This document shows positions 44,392 through 52,193 of a stretch of DNA of 64,000 bases, piece after piece (the first letter of the stretch is position 1; every line of letters begins with the position of its first letter). Source of the stretch: Planobispora rosea (GTDB lineage Bacteria; Actinomycetota; Actinomycetes; Streptosporangiales; Streptosporangiaceae). The position numbers and the translations under genes are program-made. The stretch covers positions 31,124 through 95,123 of the forward strand of contig NZ_BMQP01000031.1 of the NCBI RefSeq assembly GCF_014648175.1, written 5' to 3'. Below the pieces are notes generated by a model. It was not told where the DNA came from, did no database searches, and saw only the letters and a list, made by a program, of their open reading frames with translations.

Positions 44392-45980
44392 CGCTCCTCT
44401 CCCAGCCAGAGGCCGAGCGCGGAGTTGGTGTCCTCCACCCCCGGACGCCCTCCGCCCCTGAGGTCCGCCAGCGTCCAGGCGACCCTGAGCACCCGGTCGA
44501 GGCCCCGCGCGCTGAGCGTCCCGGCATCCAGGCAGCTCAGCAGCGGCGCCATGGCCTTCGCCGGCAGGCGGTACTCGCCGTGCAGGGCCCCGGTGGGCAC
44601 ATGCGCGTTGCACCGCCACGGCCTGCCCGCGAACCGCTCGGCGGCACGCTCACGGGCGAGCAGGACCCGCTCGGCCACGACCTGGCTCGACTCGATGAAC
44701 CGGCGGTCGGCGAGCAGCTCCCGCCGGGTCGACCGCAGGAGCGTGGCCTTGACGTCGACCCGGTCCAGCAACGGCCCGGAGAGCCTTGCCAGGTAACGGC
44801 GGCGGGTCGTGGGGGTGCACCGGCACGGATCCCCGGACCGGGACGGCCGCGCGCACGGGCACGGGTTCGCGGCCAGCACGAGCATGAACCGGGCCGGGAA
44901 CGTGACCGAGCCCATGGACCTGGACACCGTCACCTTGCCGGACTCCAGGGGCTGGCGGAGCGCGTCGAGGACGCTCATCGGATATTCGGGGGCCTCGTCC
45001 ATGAAGAGGACCCCCTGATGGGCCAGGGAGACGGCCCCGGGTCTGATGGTCCCGCTGCCGCCGCCGATGACGGCCGCGATGGTCGCCGTGTGGTGGGGAG
45101 CCACGAAGGGCGCGCGGGCCAGCAGCGGGCGGCCCTCCGGCAACGTCCCGGCGACCGAGTGGATCGCGGTCACCTCAAGGGCCTGCTCACGGTCGAGCGG
45201 GGGCAGCAGCGTGGGCAGCCGCTCGGCCAGCATGGTCTTCCCGGTGCCCGGCGGACCCAGCATCCAGAGGTTGTGCCCTCCCGCGGCGCAGACCTCGACG
45301 GCACGACGGGCGAACGGCTGCCCCGCCACATCCTTCAGGTCGGGGACCACCTGCTCCGCCGCCCCGCCATCCGGCGCCCCCGGCTCACCACCGGAACCCA
45401 CCGCGCCGTCGGAGCCGGGCTCACTGTGGAACGGGCCGTCCGTGAGCGTGGGCAGATTGACCGGATCATCGCTGCGCAGCCATCCCACCAGCTCACCGAG
45501 GGTCGTCACGGGGATCACCTCCAGGTCCGGCACCAGATGCGCCTCAGCCGCGTTGCGCGCCGGGACCACGACCGTGCGCGCACCCGCGGCGGCGGCGGCG
45601 AGCACGGCGGGGAGCACACCCCTGACCGGCCTGATCGAGCCGTCGAGCCCGAGCTCTCCGAGGAAGAAGAGAGAGGCGACCTTCGCCCGGGGAACCGCCC
45701 CCGCGGCGGCGAGCAGGGCGACCGCTATGGCCAGGTCGAAAGCGCTCCCCCGTTTCGGCAGGCTGGCGGGGAACAGGCTCACGGTGATGCGCGCGTCGGG
45801 CCAGGGGTGGTGGCTGTTGACCACGGCGGAACGGACCCGGTCCCGCGCCTCGCTCAGCGCGGTGTCCAGCATGCCGATGAGATGCGTGCCCGCCATGCCG
45901 TTGCCCACGTCGGCTTCGACGTCGACGACGTGGCCGGTCACCCCGATCAGGCAGACGCAACGGGTGCGTGCGACGGCCAC
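44388..45980 (-). CDS. YifB/ComM-family Mg-chelatase-like AAA+ ATPase
   Basis: The 530-residue protein has an N-terminal Lon-like domain (about 1-170), a linker with low-complexity Gly/Ala sequence, and an AAA+ core with Walker A GPPGTGKTML and Walker B VLFMDEAPE, then a cysteine-containing loop (NPCPCARPSRSGDPCRC). Vibrio ComM is a helicase that extends branch migration during transformation. GTG 45980 gives the family start (VAVARTRCVCLIGV) and has GGGGAGGTGGG upstream. It is coupled to dprA and follows yraN. Confidence 0.9.
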   Translation of the reverse strand: MAVARTRCVCLIGVTGHVVDVEADVGNGMAGTHLIGMLDTALSEARDRVRSAVVNSHHPWPDARITVSLFPASLPKRGSAFDLAIAVALLAAAGAVPRAKVASLFFLGELGLDGSIRPVRGVLPAVLAAAAAGARTVVVPARNAAEAHLVPDLEVIPVTTLGELVGWLRSDDPVNLPTLTDGPFHSEPGSDGAVGSGGEPGAPDGGAAEQVVPDLKDVAGQPFARRAVEVCAAGGHNLWMLGPPGTGKTMLAERLPTLLPPLDREQALEVTAIHSVAGTLPEGRPLLARAPFVAPHHTATIAAVIGGGSGTIRPGAVSLAHQGVLFMDEAPEYPMSVLDALRQPLESGKVTVSRSMGSVTFPARFMLVLAANPCPCARPSRSGDPCRCTPTTRRRYLARLSGPLLDRVDVKATLLRSTRRELLADRRFIESSQVVAERVLLARERAAERFAGRPWRCNAHVPTGALHGEYRLPAKAMAPLLSCLDAGTLSARGLDRVLRVAWTLADLRGGGRPGVEDTNSALGLWLGEER

Positions 45981-46032
45981 GTCATCCCACCTCCCCGGCG
46001 ACGCGGATGACCCATGACAGTCCGGAGGGCAT

Positions 46033-46386
46033 CTAGCACACCCCCCGCTCGTGGCGGATGGCGAAGTCCCCGGCGAAGCGCTCCAGCGCCACCACATCGA
46101 TCCGGATCGAGTCGAACCGCTCGCGTCGCGTTCTCACCCACTGGACGGCGAGCCTGCGCAACCGGGCGAGCTTCGCCTCGGTCACCGCCTCGAAAGCGGT
46201 TCCGTGCGTCCGGCCGGAGCGGGTTTTCACCTCCACCAGGACAAGCGCCCGCCCGTCCCGGGCGACCACGTCGATCTCCCCGTCGGAACAGCGCCAGTTA
46301 CGGTCCAGGATCTGCATGCCCTGCGTCAGCAGATAGTCGACGGCGACCTGTTCGCCGTGCCTGCCGAGCTCGTCCTTCATGGCCAT
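46033..46386 (-). CDS. YraN/UPF0102-family nuclease-like protein
   Basis: The 117-residue protein carries the PD-(D/E)XK-like core of UPF0102: RNWRCSDGEIDVVARDG and LVLVEVKTRSG. The function is unknown, but the gene is nearly always beside comM and dprA. ATG 46386 has a perfect GGAGGTGG upstream. An in-frame start at 46494 would lie in non-coding repeats. Confidence 0.88.
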   Translation of the reverse strand: MAMKDELGRHGEQVAVDYLLTQGMQILDRNWRCSDGEIDVVARDGRALVLVEVKTRSGRTHGTAFEAVTEAKLARLRRLAVQWVRTRRERFDSIRIDVVALERFAGDFAIRHERGVC

Positions 46387-46840
46387 GGAACCACCTCCGG
46401 TCCCCGACCTTCGCCCACCCCGGAGCCCCTCCGGAGGAGCGGGCCCGATCCTGTGGACGCCGGTCCGGTAACCGGTGACGCCTGTGGAAACCACGGGCCG
46501 GCGGCAGGTTCGGGCGTAGCCACGGTGAGCGACCGTAAGGGGGCGCCGGGCATCCGCCTACCGGCGTCCCGAGGGGAGGGGGGCCACCACGACAGCGGGG
46601 CGGGGGCGGCAAGGCGCCGTACGGAGGGAGGGCGTACGGAGGGAGGGCGGTGATGCCCCGGGAGGCCGTACGGAGGGAGGCCGTACGGAGGGAGGGCGGT
46701 GGTGTCCCGGAAGGCCGTACGGCTTCAGGTGGTGGAAGAGGCCGCAGAGGAAAGCACCCGTGCCGGTCCGGCGGGGTGACACGGGGTGTGAAGAACGACG
46801 GCGGTGCCCGCCGGCCAGAGGCGGAGCGGGGAAGGGCCGC
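46387..46840. other. non-coding spacer with tandem repeats
   Basis: The 454-bp gap between yraN and the DUF2469 gene has no convincing ORF. Its right half carries a tandem repeat cluster (46616-46722). It must hold the promoter for yraN-comM-dprA and the end of the lepB-DUF2469 transcript. Confidence 0.5.
46616..46722. repeat. GCCGTACGGAGGGAGG tandem repeat
   Basis: Five copies or partial copies of a unit around GCCGTACGGAGGGAGG occur within 107 bp, two of them followed by GGCGGTGRTG. They are non-coding and purine-rich on the plus strand. Confidence 0.75.
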
Positions 46841-47164
46841 TCAGCCGGAGAAGCCCTCCTTGGGCATCTCGAGATCGGGCTTGGCCAGTTCTTCCACGTT
46901 GACGTCCTTGAAGGTGACGACACGGACGTTCTTGACGAAGCGGGCCGGGCGGTACATGTCCCACACCCAGGCGTCCTGCATCTTCACGTCGAAGAACACA
47001 TCCCCGTTCTCCGCCGTACGGACGTCCAGGTCGACGGAGTTGGTCAGATAGAAACGCCGTTCGGTTTCCACGACATAGGTGAACAGGCCGACGACATCGC
47101 GGTATTCACGGTAAAGCTGCAGCTCCATCTCAGTTTCGTACTTCTCGAGATCTTCTGCGCTCAT
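46841..47164 (-). CDS. DUF2469-family conserved actinobacterial protein
   Basis: The 107-residue soluble protein (MSAEDLEKYETEMELQLYRE ... VETERRFYLTNSVDL) is a DUF2469 member, found almost only in actinobacteria and usually between lepB or rnhB and yraN. The function is unknown. Its extreme conservation suggests a core cellular role. It is 149 bp behind the second lepB gene. Confidence 0.92.
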   Translation of the reverse strand: MSAEDLEKYETEMELQLYREYRDVVGLFTYVVETERRFYLTNSVDLDVRTAENGDVFFDVKMQDAWVWDMYRPARFVKNVRVVTFKDVNVEELAKPDLEMPKEGFSG

Positions 47165-47313
47165 CCGGTCCTCCTGTCACGCACCTTCCGGCCCGCCCAC
47201 TCGGGCGATACCGGCCCCCACCTCATTGTTCCCCATCACTCCACCCCATCCGGACCACGCCGCCGCCAAAGAGCCGGGCCGGGGCGGGCTGTGCCCGCGG
47301 ACCTGGGGTTTCC

Positions 47314-47943
47314 CTACTCTCCCTTGCCGAACGACTGCGTGAACGTGTCCGGTCTCGACAGGACGGTCGCCCGCGAGAACGGCCAGTAGATCGCGACGGC
47401 CCGGCCGATCACGTCGTCCTCGGAGATCGTTCCGTTCTGTTCCTGCTCCTCGTGCCCGCGGGAGTCGTAGGAGGCGGAGCGGTGGTCGCCCATGACCCAC
47501 AACCGTCCTGCGGGGACGACCTTCTCGAACTCGTCGCCCGAGGGGAGGTCATCGGGGTGGATGTAGCCCTCCTGCAGGGGCACCCCGTTGACGGTGATCC
47601 GGCGCTTGGCGTCGCAGCACTTCACCGTGTCACCGCCGACCGCGATGACGCGCTTGATGGTGTCCTCGCCGCCCCAGCCCTTGAAGACCACGATGTCGCC
47701 GCGCTCGGACGTGCCGTGCAGCTTGTTGACCACCACCCGGTCGTTCTTCAGGAGGGTGTTCTCCATCGACTCCGACGGGATGTAGAACGACTGGAAGACG
47801 AATGCCTGCAGCAGCAGCGCCACGACGACGCCGGAGAGCAGCAGGAACAGGGTCTCGCGCAGGCCGCCGCCCTTCTTGCCTGAGGGCTTGTCCTGCTTGT
47901 CCTGCTCGTTCTCGGGTTCCTTGCGCTCGGGTTCAACAGTCAT
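47314..47943 (-). CDS. lepB: signal peptidase I (second copy)
   Basis: The 209-residue enzyme has one N-terminal membrane helix (about 30-50) after a charged lead, catalytic Ser59 in IPSESM and Lys97 in DTIKRVI, and the GDHRSASYDSR box. It removes signal peptides outside the membrane. It is shorter than its upstream neighbour and lacks a C-terminal membrane segment. The ATG is 9 bp after the stop of the first copy, so the two are cotranscribed. Confidence 0.92.
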   Translation of the reverse strand: MTVEPERKEPENEQDKQDKPSGKKGGGLRETLFLLLSGVVVALLLQAFVFQSFYIPSESMENTLLKNDRVVVNKLHGTSERGDIVVFKGWGGEDTIKRVIAVGGDTVKCCDAKRRITVNGVPLQEGYIHPDDLPSGDEFEKVVPAGRLWVMGDHRSASYDSRGHEEQEQNGTISEDDVIGRAVAIYWPFSRATVLSRPDTFTQSFGKGE

Positions 47944-47952
47944 GAGGTACGG

Positions 47953-48822
47953 CTACCGCCTTGCGAGCCTGCGACGACGCCACAACACCAGCGGGACGGC
48001 ACCCGCCACGCCCCCGAGGAAGGGAACGGCCCCTCCCAGGGCGGCGGCGGTCCGCAGCGCCGGCTGGCTGAACGTCTCGGGGATGGGGAGAGTGGTGGCC
48101 CTGGAGAAGGGCCAGACGATGACGAAGGCCCGGCCGATCACCTGGTCGACCGGGATCGTGCCGCCACCGGGGTCGCCCTGGTGCTCACGGGAGTCGAGGG
48201 AGACCGCGCGGTGGTCGCCCATGACCCAGAGCCGGCCCGGGGGAACCTTGATCTCGAAGGGATCCTTGGACGGCTCGTCGTTCGGGTAGAGGTAGGCCTC
48301 CTCGTCGATGGGGACCCCGTTGACGGTGACCCGGCCCTTGGCGTCGCAGCACTTCACCGTGTCGCCGGGGATCCCGATGACGCGCTTGATGTAGTCCTTC
48401 TCTCCGGGCACCACGCCGAAGGCGGTGCCCACCGAGTGGAAGAAGGACGCGATGGGGTTGGACGGCTCCTCGTACTCCACCTCGCCGTCCCACGAATCCA
48501 CGCCCGAGAAGACCACCACGTCGCCGCGTTCGATGTCGCGGACGTGGTAGACGAGCTTGTTGACCAGGACCCGGTCGTTCTTCAGGAGGGTGTTCTCCAT
48601 CGACTCCGACGGGATGTAGAACGCCTGGACGATGAAGGTCTTGATCAGGAACGCGAGAACCAGTGCGACAACGACCAGGACAGGCAGTTCCTTCCAGAAG
48701 GAACCCTTCTTCTTGTCCTTGTCGCTCTTGGCGGTCTTCTTGGTGTCTTCCGCGACCACATCCACCTCGTCCTCGACAGGTCGATGCGAGGCTGCGTCGC
48801 ACGCCCGGTCTTCGCTAGTCAT
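47953..48822 (-). CDS. lepB: signal peptidase I (first copy)
   Basis: The 289-residue enzyme has a Lys-rich lead, a membrane helix (about 46-64), catalytic Ser74 in IPSESM and Lys146 in DYIKRVI, GDHRAVSLDSR, and a second hydrophobic segment near the C-terminus followed by an Arg-rich end. An insert of about 25 residues after box C distinguishes it from the second copy. Two or more tandem lepB genes here are typical of Streptomyces and relatives. Confidence 0.92.
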   Translation of the reverse strand: MTSEDRACDAASHRPVEDEVDVVAEDTKKTAKSDKDKKKGSFWKELPVLVVVALVLAFLIKTFIVQAFYIPSESMENTLLKNDRVLVNKLVYHVRDIERGDVVVFSGVDSWDGEVEYEEPSNPIASFFHSVGTAFGVVPGEKDYIKRVIGIPGDTVKCCDAKGRVTVNGVPIDEEAYLYPNDEPSKDPFEIKVPPGRLWVMGDHRAVSLDSREHQGDPGGGTIPVDQVIGRAFVIVWPFSRATTLPIPETFSQPALRTAAALGGAVPFLGGVAGAVPLVLWRRRRLARR

Positions 48823-49003
48823 CTCTGACGAGCCTAGATGATGACCGGAGCTCAGTGGTCGAGCCGGTGGTTAAGGGCTGCTCCGGATTCCACAAGATCC
48901 CACGGAGGAGCCCAGGCCCCCGGCGGGGAAGCCCTCCCGCCGGGGACTTTTCCACATATCCCCGGGAACATCAGCCGGGCGCGCCGCGGCCCCACATGGG
49001 GAC

Positions 49004-49031
49004 GGCCCGCCCTCCGGAAGGAGGACGGGCC
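49004..49031 (-). terminator. hairpin after rplS
   Basis: GGCCCGCCCTCC and GGAGGACGGGCC form an 11-bp stem with one mismatch and a GGAA loop, 14 bp beyond the rplS stop codon. There is no U tract. Confidence 0.7.
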
Positions 49032-49045
49032 GGAGCCGTGAACCG

Positions 49046-49399
49046 TCAGCGGGCCTCGCGACGCTCGCGGATGCGGGCGGCCTTGCCGCGCAGGTCGCGC
49101 ATGTAGTAGAGCTTGGCGCGGCGGACGTCACCACGGGTCACAACGGTGATCTTCTCGATGACCGGGCTGTGGACCGGGAAGGTGCGCTCGACGCCGACAC
49201 CGTAGCTGATCTTGCGGACGGTGAAGGTCTCGCGGGCGCCGCCGCCCTGGCGGCGCAGGACGAAGCCCTTGAAGACCTGGACTCGGGAGCGGTTGCCCTC
49301 GATGACCCGGACGTGCACCTCGAGCGTGTCACCGGGACGGAAGTCCGGGACGTCGCTGCGGAGCGTGGCCTTCTCGAGCTCGGTGATCAGCGTGTGCAT
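49046..49399 (-). CDS. rplS: 50S ribosomal protein L19
   Basis: The 117-residue protein has the L19 core (FRPGDTLEVHVRVIEGNRSR ... FTVRKISYGVGVERTFP). It lies at the 30S/50S interface. It is preceded by a 158-bp leader after trmD, longer than the other gaps in this operon, and followed by a terminator hairpin. Confidence 0.95.
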   Translation of the reverse strand: MHTLITELEKATLRSDVPDFRPGDTLEVHVRVIEGNRSRVQVFKGFVLRRQGGGARETFTVRKISYGVGVERTFPVHSPVIEKITVVTRGDVRRAKLYYMRDLRGKAARIRERREAR

Positions 49400-49557
49400 G
49401 ACAGTGGTACCTCATTTACGCGAGCACGCGGAGGTCCACCCGGCCGCGGGGAAGCGGCATCGCGGTGGACGCACATGCTGGACTGGTAGATGTCTTGAGA
49501 ACCGGGCCCGTCGGCCCGGCGGCGCGCGCCGGCCTGCGGGCAGGCAGCGGCAACGAT

Positions 49558-50346
49558 TCAGTCTGCCATATTTTCGCGGCCCACCGGAAATCCGATCTCC
49601 TCCAGGAGCCGCCGGTCGTGCTTGTCCAGGTTCTGCAGGTCGAGCGTCGCGAGCAGCTCGGGCCGGTTCTTCGCGGTACGGCGCAGCGCCTCGTCCCGCC
49701 GCCACCGGGCGACCTTCCCGTGGTGACCGGAGAGCAGCACCTCCGGCACCTCGTGCCCCCGCCACCGCGGTGGCTTGGTGTAGACCGGACCTTCGAGGAG
49801 GTTCTCCATGCTGCCCGGGGCGAAGGAGTCGTCCGCCACCGAGCAGGCGTTGCCCAGCACCCCCGGCAGGAGCCGTCCGATCGCCTCGACCATCACCAGC
49901 ACCGCGGCCTCACCCCCGGCGAGCACGTAGTCGCCGATGCTGACCTCGTCCACCCGCAGCCGGGCACCGTACTCGGCCATGACCCGCGAGTCGATGCCCT
50001 CGTAACGGGCCGGGGTGAACAGCAGCCAGGGCTCCTCGGCGTACTCCATGGCGAGTCTCTGGGTGAAGGGCGTGCCGCTCGGCGTCGGGACGATGATCCG
50101 GGGCGTGGCGGCCGGGTCCGCGGCGAGGACCTCGTCGATGGCCTCGCCCCACGGCTCAGGCTTCATGACCATGCCGGGGCCGCCGCCGTAGGGGGTGTCG
50201 TCCACGGTTCGGTGCACGTCGTACGTCCAGTCGCGGAGCTGGTGCAGGCGGACGTCGAGGATGCCGCGCTCGCGGGCCTTGCCGATGAGCGAGACGTCGA
50301 GCGGGGCGAAGTACTCGGGGAAGATGGAGATGATGTCGACGCGCAT
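49558..50346 (-). CDS. trmD: tRNA (guanine37-N1)-methyltransferase
   Basis: The 262-residue SPOUT-class enzyme methylates G37 of tRNAs. It has the N-terminal IISIFPEYF, the DDTPYGGGPGMVMKPEP loop and the AM-binding knot segment SIGDYVLAGGEAAVLVMVE. The C-terminal domain is present. It starts 1 bp after the rimM stop codon, indicating coupling. Confidence 0.95.
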   Translation of the reverse strand: MRVDIISIFPEYFAPLDVSLIGKARERGILDVRLHQLRDWTYDVHRTVDDTPYGGGPGMVMKPEPWGEAIDEVLAADPAATPRIIVPTPSGTPFTQRLAMEYAEEPWLLFTPARYEGIDSRVMAEYGARLRVDEVSIGDYVLAGGEAAVLVMVEAIGRLLPGVLGNACSVADDSFAPGSMENLLEGPVYTKPPRWRGHEVPEVLLSGHHGKVARWRRDEALRRTAKNRPELLATLDLQNLDKHDRRLLEEIGFPVGRENMAD

Positions 50347-50347
50347 G

Positions 50348-50881
50348 TCAGACGGCCTGGTCCGGGTCCAGCAGGCCCGCCGGGGCGTCGACCAGGAGCG
50401 TGCCGTTCTCCAGGTCGATCTCCGGGACCAGGGCCTTCACGAACGGGACGTAGACCTCCCCGGTCTTCCCCGCCGCTCCGCCGCTCCGCCGGATCACCAG
50501 GAGATCCTGACCGTGGTGGAGCACGTCGCTCACCTCCCCGACCCGCTCCCCGTCAGGGGTGATCACGGTGAGGCCGATGAGCTGGTGGTCGTAGAACTCG
50601 TCGGGATCGTCGGAGGGGAGGATGTCCGCCGAGTCGATGACGAGCGTGGTGCCGCGGAGTCCCTCGGCTCGATCGCGGTCGTCCACGCCCTCGAAGCGGA
50701 CCAGGAGGATCCCGGAGTGCCAGCGCCGGGACGCGACGACGAGCGGGCCGGCGGAGGCGGGGTCGGTGGCGATGGTCTCCCCTGCGGCGAAACGCCGCTC
50801 GGGGTCGTCGGTGCGCACTTCCACGGTCACCTCGCCGCGGAGCCCGTGCGGGCGGCCGATCCGGCCAACGACAAGCTGCAC
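50348..50881 (-). CDS. rimM: 16S rRNA processing protein RimM
   Basis: The 177-residue protein has the RimM N-terminal domain (VVGRIGRPHGLRGEVTVEV) and a PRC-barrel (about 100-170), ending VPEIDLENGTLLVDAPAGL. It assists 30S head assembly by binding S19. GTG 50881 is chosen for the family start and its AGGGGAGAG upstream; the frame runs on to 50983 without a better start. A terminator separates it from khpA. Confidence 0.92.
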   Translation of the reverse strand: MQLVVGRIGRPHGLRGEVTVEVRTDDPERRFAAGETIATDPASAGPLVVASRRWHSGILLVRFEGVDDRDRAEGLRGTTLVIDSADILPSDDPDEFYDHQLIGLTVITPDGERVGEVSDVLHHGQDLLVIRRSGGAAGKTGEVYVPFVKALVPEIDLENGTLLVDAPAGLLDPDQAV

Positions 50882-50954
50882 GCCCGTCTCTCCCCTGATG
50901 TCGTGTGGATAAGGTGTCGTACGCAGTCCCAGGAAAGTCGCAGGAAAAGAGACT

Positions 50955-50999
50955 GCGGAAAGAAAAACAAACGGGTCACCCACGAGGTGGATGACCCGT
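50955..50999 (-). terminator. intrinsic terminator between khpA and rimM
   Basis: ACGGGTCA/TGACCCGT with an inner CCAC/GTGG pairing (50971-50999) forms a long stem. On the minus strand it is followed by TTTGTTTTTCTTT (50970-50958 complement). This is a canonical U-tract terminator and splits rpsP-khpA from rimM-trmD-rplS. Confidence 0.9.
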
Positions 51000-51030
51000 C
51001 CGCTCGGTGGATCTCGTGTCGGCCGCGGCG

Positions 51031-51273
51031 TCAGCGGATCTCATCCCGGTCGAGCAGGTCGACCCGGATGTACTTGCCGTCGCCAAGGGCGTTCACAACG
51101 GTGCGGAGCGCCTTGGCCGTACGGCCGCCACGGCCGATGACCTTGCCCAGGTCCTCAGGGTGGACCCGGACCTCAAGCACGCGCCCGCTGCGGATGCGGC
51201 GAGCCCGGACCTGGATCTCGTCGGGATGCTCGACGATGCCCTTCACCAGGTGCTCGAGGGCCTCCTCGAGCAC
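51031..51273 (-). CDS. khpA: KH-domain RNA-binding protein KhpA
   Basis: The 80-residue protein is a single KH domain (VRVHPEDLGKVIGRGGRTAK) with the GxxG loop GRGG. KhpA binds RNA and, with KhpB, affects cell size and translation in firmicutes. The GTG starts 1 bp after the rpsP stop, so translation is coupled. The long upstream extension of the frame is Arg/Pro noise inside rpsP. Confidence 0.92.
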   Translation of the reverse strand: MLEEALEHLVKGIVEHPDEIQVRARRIRSGRVLEVRVHPEDLGKVIGRGGRTAKALRTVVNALGDGKYIRVDLLDRDEIR

Positions 51274-51274
51274 C

Positions 51275-51733
51275 TCAGGCCTCGCCTTCCGGCTTCTCCT
51301 CGGCGGCGACCGGCTCGGCCGGGGTCTCGGCGGCCTCGTCGGCCTTCGGGGCCTTCTTGGCCGACTTCTTCGGCGTGGTGGCGGTGTCGAGAGACAGGGT
51401 CTCCTTGGCCGCGGCCTCGTAGGCGGCGTGACGGTCCGGCTTGGGCTCGGCGACGAGCTTCGGAGCCGGGGCGGGCTCGCCCTTGAACTTCTGCCAGTCA
51501 CCGGTGATCTTGAGGAGCTTCAGCACCGGCTCGGTCGGCTGCGCGCCGACACCCAGCCAGTAGGCCGCCCGCTCGGCGTCGATCTCGATGCGCGAGGGGT
51601 TCTCCTTGGGGTGGTACAGGCCGATCTCCTCGATCGCCCGGCCGTCACGCTTGGTGCGGCTGTCGGCGATGACGACACGGTACTGCGGGTTGCGGATCAT
51701 GCCGAGCCGCTTGAGCTTGATCTTGACTGCCAC
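51275..51733 (-). CDS. rpsP: 30S ribosomal protein S16 with long tail
   Basis: The first 80 residues are the S16 core (AVKIKLKRLGMIRNPQYRVV). The remaining 70 form a Lys/Ala/Glu-rich tail (KKSAKKAPKADEAAETPAEP) not present in most S16 proteins, as in other actinobacteria. The GTG start follows AGGAGAG. It heads the rpsP-khpA pair. Confidence 0.95.
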   Translation of the reverse strand: MAVKIKLKRLGMIRNPQYRVVIADSRTKRDGRAIEEIGLYHPKENPSRIEIDAERAAYWLGVGAQPTEPVLKLLKITGDWQKFKGEPAPAPKLVAEPKPDRHAAYEAAAKETLSLDTATTPKKSAKKAPKADEAAETPAEPVAAEEKPEGEA

Positions 51734-52085
51734 GGGTGTGGTCTCTCCTGCATTAGAGCGTGGGTGAGCGGCGTCTCATCGAGTGGGGCACGAAGAGCGG
51801 GCCGTTCGAGGGACAGGCACGACCGGCGGGGGTTAGAGGGCGCCCACCTGGTCGGGATGTTCCAACATGCCATTGTGCCAGACGCGGGAGAGTGCCCGGT
51901 CAGACAACCTCCATCTTCCCCGGTGACGTGGGGAAAATCTCGGCGATCCGCCTGTCCGCGGCCCGGCCCGGCAGGTCCGGCGCCGCCCGGACGACCGCGG
52001 GAAGGCGGTCGCCCGGCGGCCCCAGGCAGGTCCGGCAGGTCCGGCAGGTCCGGCAGGTCCGGCAGGTCCGGCGGGTCCGGGCCGG
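51734..52085. other. spacer upstream of rpsP
   Basis: This 352-bp gap lies between the 35-codon ORF and rpsP. It holds a GGCAGGTCC tandem repeat on its far side (52025-52080) and must contain the rpsP promoter; a weak -10-like CACAAT is visible on the minus strand near 51870. I see no other ORF or RNA. Confidence 0.4.
52025..52080. repeat. GGCAGGTCC tandem repeat
   Basis: Six tandem copies of the 9-mer GGCAGGTCC (the last reads GGCGGGTCC) lie just beyond the stop codon of the 35-codon ORF. They are non-coding. Confidence 0.9.
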
Positions 52086-52193
52086 TTACTTGGGCCGGAC
52101 CCCCAGCAGCTCCAGAGCCGCCACGGCGATGAAGGCGATGATGATGACCATCCAGATCCACCGGCTGCGCCGGTAGAACTTGTCCTCACTCAT
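52086..52193 (-). CDS. 35-residue single-helix membrane protein coupled to ffh
   Basis: The ORF starts MSEDKFYRRSRWIW, continues with a hydrophobic helix (about residues 13-30, MVIIIAFIAVAALELLG) and ends VRPK. The positive lead and helix fit a small membrane protein with its N-terminus inside. Its ATG overlaps the ffh stop codon in an ATGA, so it should be translated by coupling with the SRP protein. It is too short for most gene finders. I do not recognise a family. The helix, charge pattern and perfect coupling argue that it is real. Confidence 0.65.
   Translation of the reverse strand: MSEDKFYRRSRWIWMVIIIAFIAVAALELLGVRPK

Noticed and set aside
47165..47313. Missing rnhB between lepB and DUF2469
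   Set aside because: Mycobacteria have rnhB here, but as I recall Streptomyces does not, so its absence is a lineage difference rather than a deletion.
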